DNA from: Trichostrongylus colubriformis
Taxonomy: Eukaryota; Nematoda; Chromadorea; Rhabditida; Trichostrongylidae
DNA length: 64,000 nucleotides
Assembly: GCA_963978905.1 (NCBI GenBank)
Contig: OZ022260.1
Coordinates: 7,801,725-7,865,724, forward strand
Direction of reading: 5' to 3'
Shown: positions 56,196 through 64,000 of the stretch, one piece after another
Layout: each line of letters starts with the position of its first letter
Position numbering within the stretch: the stretch's first letter is position 1
The notes under the pieces: model-generated
Told to the model about the DNA's origin: nothing
Seen by the model: the letters and a program-made list of their open reading frames with translations, nothing else
Databases searched by the model: none
Translations under genes and position numbers: made by a program

Positions 56196-57782
56196 GGCAG
56201 CGTTCATACTTTTGGAATTTGCGTTTTTGCGTTTTTGCTTTTTTGTGGAAATGCGGAATTGCGGAAATGCGGACAAAGCATTAGATACGTATCGATTTCC
56301 ATGCCACGAAGAGACGAGAGGATTAGAGAAAGGAGAGTGTGGAATTTGCGTTTTTGCGTTTTTGTGGAAATGCGGAATTTGCGTTTTTGCGTTTTTGTGG
56401 AAATGCGGAAAGGGATAAGATACGTATCGATTTGCGGAATTTGCGTTTTTGCGTTTTTGTGGAAATGCGGAATCGTGGAATTTGCGTTTTTGCGTCTTTG
56501 TGGAAAGAAGATTAGATCCGTATCGATTTGCGGAATTTGCGTTTTTGCGTTTTTGTGGAAATGAGGAAATGGATAAGATACGTGTCGATTGCTTCGTCAG
56601 CGAACGTGGATGATAAGACAAAGCACTTTCTACACTGAAGGAACAGACTGATTTCATACATTGCTTTTTCAACAGTTTTTCCCTTCTCGTTCACTCTTTC
56701 GTACTCTCGATCATTCGTTTTTGATATGTGACTTTCGTCTGCTGTCACACTGTAGTGTGTCTTTGGGTGGCGTGCAAGTGTTCCGAACAGCGTGCCGGGA
56801 GTTCATGTCAGCAGTGCTGCATGGAGAGTAATAACGATGAAATCAAGATTCTTGTGAGACTAAAAAGATGTAATACGGGCTGTCACAGACCAGCCCCCCC
56901 CCCCCTTCATCATAGATCGTTTCTGCTTTCAGTGAGAATTTGTATCTAATTGAAGATGCCCTAACTTAATTATTTCAATTACAAGTTTTCCATCTTTATT
57001 ACATATTTACCTTTACAAGTATTTGCCTTTATTCTTCGACGCTTATCCGTGACATGAGTGGACCAGCTACGTAGCCAAGATCTTGAGTAGGTAGTAAATC
57101 AATCCTCTCGTGAAGTAACCCCACTCATGGGTGTCCTGACCCCACAGTAATCATCGGAACTCTTGCAACACACCCGTTCTAAGATGAATTTTGAATAACG
57201 ATCTTGAACAGACATCAAAACTTTTGTGTAAGAAATTCTTAGGGAAGGAAGTGGCAGACTTCTTCTGAATCGGTTCTAGATCGTAATTGAATCCACCTTA
57301 GCACAACCGTGTGACATTCGATTTTGGAGAGAAACTGTGCTTCTCACAAAATTATGTCTATTTCCCTGCACGAAAATGGCAGTTCCTCTTCAAAGTCGAC
57401 TGAAACCATTTATCAAATGTATATAAGCTCTTATCCTTCTATCCTTATTTATATGAGCTCTTTCCGAACTCAAGAAAATGAGAACAAATAGCTCATTATC
57501 ATCCGTTCAACCGCTCGCGAATGAAGAGCTGCGTGGAATGACACGCACCGCGCACGTGGCTTCCACGCTTTCCACAATTCCACATTTCCACAAAAACGCA
57601 AAAACGCAAATTCCACAATTCCGCATTTCCACAAAAACGCAAAAACGCAAATTCCGCAAGTCGATACGTATCTACTCTTCTTTCCACAAAAACGCAAAAA
57701 CGCAGTTTTTCCAATCGATACATATCTATTCTTCTTTCCACAAAAACGCAAAAACGCAAATTCCAAAGGTATGAACGCTGCC
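56196..57782. mobile_element. 1.6-kb Harbinger-like element with TTA duplication
   Basis: Ends GGCAGCGTTCATACTTTTGG and its inverse agree at 35 of about 36 positions and are flanked by TTA (56193-56195, 57783-57785), the target duplication of PIF/Harbinger. Subterminal regions are built of repeated GGAATTTGCGTTTTTGCG and GTGGAAATGCGG units with spaced ATACGTATCGAT motifs. The 900-bp centre is unique and holds an ADAM17-like exon (56756-56893). No transposase is seen. Open frames through the repeat tracts (KNAKTQIPHF...) are by-products. Confidence 0.8.
56756..56893 (+). CDS. ADAM17-like membrane-proximal cysteine-rich exon fragment
   Basis: After a CACTGTAG acceptor the plus frame reads CLWVACKCSEQRAGSSCQQC, CMESNNDEIKILVRLKRCNT, GCHRP, then a poly(C) tract. 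The spacing CxC-x8-CxxCC, a polar loop, then LxRLKRCxxGC corresponds to the membrane-proximal domain of ADAM17/TACE sheddases (adm-4 in C. elegans), where CxC-x6-CxxCC and LRxGxPCxxGxC occur. That domain helps substrate recognition and shedding control. The rest of the protease is not visible. Being inside a transposon, it is either a captured exon or part of a real gene in whose intron the element arose. Confidence 0.45.
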
Positions 57783-58055
57783 TTAGCGCGTCGAGAGCAG
57801 CACACCACAGAATGGCCGCGAGTGTACTAAGTAGGCGTTTATATGAGCAGCAAGGGCTGTCACAACGATAATATAGTCCTAGTTTGGTGCCTTTACACTT
57901 GAGTTTTTTCATACACTGAGCAGTTGGTTTCTTCTGCCGTCATGGGACGCACTTGTGATCGAGCACACATGCATCGACAAACGTAGATCAAAAGCTCGCA
58001 TAATGGAAGAAGAACGGCTCTCGTGACTAATGGAATGCGAGCGGAGCAGCTCCTA
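57783..58055. other. unassigned sequence
   Basis: Short spacer between two transposons; nothing supported. Confidence 0.4.
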
Positions 58056-59573
58056 TCCTACTATATATAATTCGCTTAGTATGTCTGTGTGTGTGTTTGT
58101 CCGACTGTCACGAAATTCATATCTCGCGTCGCAGCAAAGCTGGGACGCTGAGTTTTACAAGTTGTATAGGGGGTGCCAAGGGAACCCCAGCGGTGGTGGA
58201 CCGAAAGTGATAGCAGCTGATAACGGCTGATAAGAAGCCTCGGAAGGCAAACGTCACCAAATCCGTTTCGCCTTTCGCGTTGATCCTAGAGCGCTGACAC
58301 TCATAGGTGTTTTAGGGGGTGGGCCAGGGACATTAATGGTGGCTGATCCACATCGATAACGGTTGATAAGATTCGATAATGACCGTAAGAAGGCTACAGT
58401 CGTCAAATCCGTTTCGCTTTTCGCATTGGTCCCGGGACGTTCATACTCACAGGTGTTTTGCGTAGTGGGACGGGTACATTGATGGTGGGTGATTCAACTC
58501 AATAACGGTTGACAAGATTCGATAAGGAGCGTAAGAAGGCTAGAGTTGTCAAATCCGTTTCGCCTTCCGCGTTGATCCAAGAGCGCTGATACTCATGTGT
58601 GTTTAGCAGGGTGGGCCAGGGACATCAGTGGTGGGTGATCCAAATTGATAATGCTTGATAAGATTTGATAAGGAGCGGATGAGAAATGTCACCAACGCCG
58701 GTTCGCTTTTGTGGCTAACAATGGCATGTTCACATTCGCAGGTATTGTAGGGAACGGAGACCTCAATGGTATTTTTGGGTACAGGGGCCTCAATGAAACT
58801 GATAACGGCTTACAGTGGCTGATAAGAACCGTAAGGAGTCGGATGGGATGAAATCCTTCACATCTCCTGATGCTACTATACGAGCGCTCTAGCAAAAGCG
58901 TCTGAGGCTCAGTGCCATTGGGTGAACATATTTTCTTTATGTTCTGATATCACTGACCGATGTGTCGACCGCTGAATTGCCTAGCGTTCCAAAAATTTCT
59001 TTTGATACCGCGATCTACATTGATAATCATGATACACCTATATTTGTGATAGCAAAGCAAGCGATTCATTCGGAATCATTTTCTAATGCAGTACTGGCAA
59101 CAACACTGGGTATCGACCGCTAAACTATGCAAAATTCCGAATAGTGAAGTATGTGTACGAAAACGATATACATCGATAACCGGGATATCGATCTTCCATC
59201 AATGTGTAGGAATTAGATGCTTAGCGAGTGAACGAGATGTGACCAATCGATGCAGTCGAATACAAAACTATCGATCTCTAAACTACCCAAATTCACAATG
59301 ATGACCGAAACCAGTTGGCTTGCACACGCTACTGCGTGCAATTCGTGTCCATGACGTGCAAAACGGGTTTCATGCAAAGCGACTGAAGTATAATGCCACC
59401 GAAATGCTTTTTCATCACGCCATCTTCTCTGTTTTTATCCGAATAAATAGCTCAGCTGAAAGCAGAATGAAGGAAATTTCCATTCAACCATACCAACTGT
59501 GGTCGTGCCGATCAAACCCATTTTGCACAACATCGCCATGAATCGCGCGCAGTAGTGTGCGCCCGCCAGCTGG
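58056..59573 (+). mobile_element. non-autonomous Helitron (copy 4), plus orientation
   Basis: A|TCCTACTATATATAATTCGC at the 5' end with (TG)n nearby, and hairpin GCGCGCA-GTAG-TGTGCGC followed by 11 bases ending CTGG|T at the 3' end. The 5' core, about three diverged 146-bp units (58250-58680), the unique region and the terminal palindrome (59311-59573) are all present. This is the easiest copy for reading the family's termini. Confidence 0.88.
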
Positions 59574-60614
59574 TAGACCAGGAGTTACCACCTCGTTCAT
59601 GATAGGTGGGGATTGTCAGAAGGACCATTCGCTAGAACTCTGGAGTTTTAAGGAACTCTCAACTTCCTTTTACTACTGAAGTTGCTCCAAGCCTTCAGCG
59701 CACGTAGAGTAACTGTGAAGCAAACGTTTCGTTAATTGCCACAAAAGTAATTGCATGTAGAAGGAAAAATGACATGTTCCGGTTCCTGTTCATCAAGTCC
59801 TTGAATCTTGCATCTGGTCACTGCGAGATATGCGCAAGAACTTGTGTAAGAAATAAAATATAGCGAAAACTATCACTTAAAGTCAAAATTTGTAGCTATC
59901 TAAAGACGGACGGGTCATGAGAGGTCTCGGAGCGAAGCGCCATCACGGTGCGGGCCAAGGATATAAGTACATGTGGCTACGTGATTCACACCTAATATTG
60001 TCCAGTGGCGAAAGGTGTTACCAAGCGCGTTGAGGCTTTCGATCATAGTCTGAGTTGAGACGGGGACGAAACGGTGTACGGTAGAAAGTGAGTAGTCATA
60101 AGAGCTGATGTGAAATGTTATACAACAAATGTCACTGAGTTATTGAGACCTTTTAGTTTGGTGCATACTTATCAGTGCCATCACTCAAGAAAGGCTGGTT
60201 GAAGCAAGAAAAGATATCAGTGCAACATCGATTTGGATGCCGCTCTTGGTATTTCTTCGGTACAGGTGTCGAGCTAGATGGGAGAGTAACCGTTTGTTAT
60301 GGGGGATTATTTGAGCTATACAGAGAGTAAAAAGAGAACGGTTCATCTATACCCCAGGGGATCCGGATCAACCATGCTTTTAACGTGCAGTCAGGCACCG
60401 TCATACCTGAATTTGGCTTTGCTAATGAGTCCCCCCCCCCCCCCCCCCCCCACAAATAGCAGATTAGAGCCAGATCACGCAACTGCCACATGTGGTGGTA
60501 ACTTCCTCATAGCTCATAGCTCCTCCCTGTGCACGGTCTGTGTGTATCCCACAAAACAGACTTTCTTAACCTCATCTCGTTTCTGAGAAAGACCTCTCAA
60601 GCCTGGAACTATTA
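59574..60614. other. unassigned sequence
   Basis: Contains a poly(C) run of about 21 at 60430-60451; otherwise no gene or element is supported. Confidence 0.35.
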
Positions 60615-61344
60615 TGTGGTTGTCGGGGAATTCTTTCGTTTTTTAAAAGCGTGCCTTCTCCCCGCCTAGCTGCTTTCCAGCAACTTCTTTTGTACATATA
60701 CATGTAGTACAATTTCACACGCATCTATAGGTATTATTGTATTTTATCTCCTGGATAACCTTTTTTGGCAAAATAAATATATCAAAGGAGTTCGTCGTGT
60801 AAATTCGGCATTTGGAAAGGGTTCAATGTCTGAATGTGGCACAGCTTTGGTTCAATCGCCCTTTGAGAAAGCAACTACAATGTCAAAGGCTCACAACACT
60901 ATACTAACAACAGACCCACATTGTGAGAAGCTGGATAGACCGGCCGCGAAAATCGCGGAGAAACGTCCGAATCATACACGATTCGTTGCCTGCATGATAA
61001 TGCTCGCCCACATATTGAAAAAGTGACTCGTCAAAAAATTCTCGAGCTTGAATGGGAAGGGCTGTCCCATCCACCTTATAGCCCTGATCTTGCCCCATCG
61101 GTTTATCACCTATTCCTTTCCCTATCTAACGCCATTCAAAGAAAAATCTTCGGGAATGAAGAGACATGGAACGGTGGTTGTGCAACTTCTTCAAATCGAA
61201 GCCAAATCAGTTCTACGCGGATGGCATAGCAAGATTGCCTCGAAGGTGGCAAAGACAAGATGGTGATCAGTATGCTCTATGTTTTGTAATGAAGTGATAA
61301 AATGAATTGCTTCGAAAAACGAAAGAACTTCCCCGATAACCTAA
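60615..61344 (+). mobile_element. internally deleted mariner, same family as 35863
   Basis: TA-flanked; left end TGTGGTTGTCGGGGAATTCT and right end (inverse) TTAGGTTATCGGGGAAGTTC. Only the end of transposase survives: LDRPAAKIAEKRPNH, then in broken frames CMIMLAHI (from DNARPHI) and LSHPPYSPDLAPSVYHLF, where the third catalytic Asp has become Val. Confidence 0.85.
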
Positions 61345-61689
61345 TAGCAGCGTGGTTACCCGCCAACAAAGGGCAACGTTCTCATTTCTTCTCTTCGTTA
61401 TTGGCAGCTTTCATACTCGCCGGAAGTGGTGGAAATATGTGGAGATGCAGCCTTCATTCCGGTAAGTAGGGGAAGAAGACAAGTGGGCACGACTCATGGA
61501 GGGAAATAAGCTTGCACATTGCTGCAACTCCATTGGAGAGGCGCTGCCAACTCAAAAGGAAATGAACGCCTATTTGAAAGGTGTGACAAGACGCAGTTGC
61601 CCGTCAATTTGATTCATGGAATAGATTGATGAGTTGGTCTGTTCTCATTAGCGAAGCCAGGCGTGACGTGGCGCAACAATCACTGATCT
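61345..61689. other. unassigned sequence
   Basis: Nothing supported. Confidence 0.35.
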
Positions 61690-61910
61690 CAACAAATTCA
61701 TTAACTTGCCAAATCATTCGTACTACTTTAAAAGTCAATAATATGTATATGTATGACTGTGTGGAATTCACTCGTGATCAAACTCTCTGTGTAGGGCATT
61801 CACGCATAGACGGTTTCTTCTTTCCATAATCGGATACTGTAGTTTTTAAGGTTGCAGCAGCTTCTAATTGTATACTTTCACGTTTCTTTAGCGCCTAAAT
61901 TGTAATGGTA
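61690..61910 (-). pseudogene. duplicate of the last exon and 3' end of the 24.4-kb gene
   Basis: Minus strand: acceptor CAATTTAG, then ALKKRESIQLEAAATLKTTV, SDYGKKKPSMRECPTQRV and a stop. This matches one repeat module of exon 3 of the charged-protein gene. The 3' flank also matches (CTTGCCAAATCATTCGTACT, 61705, and 24361). A Harbinger-like MITE begins just upstream at 61929. Whether a full paralogue exists is unclear; a possible upstream exon is at 62107-62300. Confidence 0.6.
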
Positions 61911-61928
61911 ATTGGAGCAGATCGACTA

Positions 61929-62099
61929 GGCCGTGTTCTTACTTTGCGGTGCCGAGGCAGGGCAAGGCTGCGTGTCTCTGCGTCTCTGCCTGCGTCACCC
62001 AGTCTCGTTGCCTACGTCGTCTCTGCGTCTCCCCTGTGCCGCTCTGCCTCGCTTCCTTTAAACCAGCCACGCCCTGCCGGTGCAATGTATGAACGCGCC
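61929..62099. mobile_element. Harbinger-like MITE
   Basis: Ends GGCCGTGTTCTTACTTTGCG and inverse GGCGCGTTCATACATTGC. The body is the inverse of 5955-6128 (CTCTGCGTCTCTGCCTGCG, CTCGTTGCCTACGTCGTCTC). Target duplication is not clear. Confidence 0.7.
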
Positions 62100-62106
62100 T
62101 TCGTCG

Positions 62107-62300
62107 TTTGATCTCCATTCGCGGTGACCCGTACTTTACCACTTTCATAGTTTTGTGATGAATTTGTTCGAGTGAAATGGCCACTCATTTCTGTTGCCTC
62201 CTCGATATGCTGCTTTTTAGCTAGCCTATAGCTAGCCTCTTCCGAAGCCCACAAATCATTTGCATTCCGTGGGTGGCATTGTAATGACACACGCCACCGC
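62107..62300 (-). CDS. possible exon beside the duplicated last exon
   Basis: Minus frame NANDLWASEEASYRLAKKQH then IEEATEMSGHFTRTNSSQN is charged like the 24.4-kb protein and lies upstream of the duplicated exon. Splice sites are not certain. Confidence 0.25.
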
Positions 62301-62749
62301 ACTTTGCTGACTTTCCCATTTCGCTTCCAGTCTTTTAGATGTTCACTATTATTCTACTGTATATAATCTACTAAACGTCTATTGATGTGTATAGGTATGC
62401 CTGTGCTTATGACCGGGAATTTACTACTCAACAACAACCGCAGAATTCCCATTTTTGAGATGGTATAAGAGATGCTGAAAGGGACTTGGTGGATGATCAG
62501 GACTGGTAACGACGGGTATGAAGAGAATTGCTGTAAACGTTATTTTTATAGAAGGCAATGTGTGCCGTGATACTGATTGTGCTTGGTGCACCACTTTCGA
62601 GGTCAGGAGAAGGTTTTTCGAAGTGTGTTCCATCTGTTCTAACAATATTTTGACTGTTTTTTGTAACTTCTTGAATTTCCGCGGTTTACTGTAAATTTGA
62701 GTTTGTTTCCATATTCCGTTAGACTATAAATGAGGTTGGGATATAGATT
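62301..62749. other. unassigned sequence
   Basis: Nothing supported. Confidence 0.35.
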
Positions 62750-63305
62750 TGAGTTTGTTCTCAGTGTATTCAGTTAGACCATTGAAGACAGCATCAGGGG
62801 TAACGTGGCTATCGAGGAATCCCCAAAAGAGGTCACTTGGAAACTATAGGTCTAAGAAGGCTATCTGTGGCGAAATCCCGGTGAAAAGACGCGCCTCCGA
62901 ACGCTTTTGGATGACCGACCCCGCCTCCAAGCCACGCGATTCTGGTTGGTTAAAATGCGCACGGCCAAGGAAATGCCGTGAGATCGAAGGGATTGCAGCG
63001 CGCCTTCGCAGTTTTAGCCTGAAGCTCACTCCAGGAGAAAGATCACTCCAGGAATATTTCCAAACATTCCCTTGTGTTTACTTGGAACCATGCCAATGGA
63101 CATTTCGTTCGGAGTATCCGACTCTTGACGGAAAAGTCGTCCGCGTTGAGGATCAACGAGAGAAGGGGTCCTATTTCGTGGGTTTTTGTCCATTTACATC
63201 CGTTTCTTTCACTGTCCTTCCTGTCACTGAGCATCTCGACTTTCATATTCACTACTTCTTTTACTATTCGTCCGAATTTCCCCAAATGCTGTTTTTAAGG
63301 TGCTG
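62750..63305 (+). repeat. 530-bp dispersed repeat, copy 2
   Basis: Direct, collinear counterpart of 43690-44215. Its plus frame is open for 185 codons here (62749-63306), but the other copy is broken in the same region and the sequence has no recognisable domain, so I treat it as repeat. Confidence 0.65.
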
Positions 63306-63708
63306 ATATTATCTAACTTATTTAACTCTACCAACCTTGGTGGCGCAGCATAATATTGTGGGCGTCACTTTTTTGCGTAAAATGCGTAAAATTTTGCGTA
63401 AATTTTGCTCATCTTGGATAGCTATCAGTATAGTTTGAGTTCCTATCCTGCATTACCACATCCTGACTTATGTGATGCGGGCATTATTGTGCACTAGTAC
63501 GTTGGTTCATACATAATTCCCACTTTCTCACCTTGTTCGTTTCCCGCTCTTATGATTCACAAATTACTTCAAATTAACAGAAATAGCAGATCCGATTTAA
63601 CTCTCTTTTTAAAGCCACGTTTTCTTTTTATTACTCTATTCTGTAGAACATAGTGTCTCCCTCCCGCTCAAGCTTATACTTTGTCGCTTATATACTAAGG
63701 CCGATTAT
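63306..63708. other. unassigned sequence
   Basis: Nothing supported. Confidence 0.35.
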
Positions 63709-64000
63709 ACAGGGGGTGCAAAAAAAAAGTAATTTTGCCCACGGCTCACATCTCCCAATTATACAAAACATAGGGAAACGAAAGAAATGAAAGTATTGGG
63801 GCAAAATATTCCCGAAATGTTCCTCTAAAAGCAGGAACAAGCTGAGACTCACTACTTTCATTTTCATAAAAATATAGAACCTTTAAGCGGCGCAGTCGGG
63901 CTTCGGAGCACCCACGGTATCAAGGTCCCCTTAAAACAGTGGAGCCGGGTTCCATGGTAGGTCTTTTGTGGGAAGCTTCCTAAGGATTGGCCCTTCGGTC
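63709..64000. mobile_element. possible start of a Tc-like element running off the window
   Basis: TACAGGGGGTGCAAAAAAAA resembles the TACAGGGTGCGCCAAAATTA end of the element at 55011. The other end is outside the window, so this is tentative. Confidence 0.3.

Noticed and set aside
56193..56672. 159-codon minus frame rich in KNAKTQIP repeats
   Set aside because: It is a translation of the GCGTTTTTGCG tandem units in the Harbinger-like element; its mirror occurs at 57478-57774.

Overview
This window looks like chromosomal DNA from a parasitic clade V (strongylid, hookworm-like) nematode. The clearest evidence is a complete two-exon major sperm protein (MSP) gene at 3093-3525 with a 52-bp intron; MSPs are a nematode-specific family. 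Other support comes from short introns with TTTCAG-type acceptors, a possible trans-splice acceptor one base before a start codon, and a dense mixture of mariner, Tc, Helitron and foldback transposons. The species is an inference. I see no bacterial features.

Layout. 0-6 kb: an MSP pseudogene and an MSP gene lie head to head; a 230-bp palindromic transposon with a 9-bp target duplication splits the pseudogene. A small unknown gene converges on the MSP 3' end. 7-20 kb: three non-autonomous Helitrons lie in the same orientation, the largest expanded by about 25 copies of a 146-bp minisatellite; a TTAA-flanked element and a Tc3-like transposon sit between and after them. 20-24 kb: two mariner-type elements and a GC-rich foldback. 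24.4-29 kb: a minus-strand gene for a charged 223-residue protein whose 3.6-kb intron holds a giant foldback element. 29-39 kb: Mutator-type palindromic elements, a 717-bp insertion that can be compared with an empty relative, and a mariner remnant. 39-52 kb: two internally deleted mariners in opposite orientation. 44.5-53 kb: scattered minus-strand exons of receptor L-domain (insulin/EGF-receptor-like) protein(s), separated by transposons. 53-64 kb: mariner and Tc relics, a 1.6-kb Harbinger-like element enclosing an ADAM17-like cysteine-rich exon, a fourth Helitron on the plus strand, and a duplicated fragment of the last exon of the 24.4-kb gene.

Host genes are few and mostly seen as single exons because transposons fill the introns. 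The MSP gene acts in sperm motility and signalling, the L-domain exons suggest a secreted or membrane receptor-like protein, and the charged protein is probably disordered. No pathway links them. Exon calls rest on open frames, splice-site motifs and phase, read by eye; no alignment or gene predictor was run.
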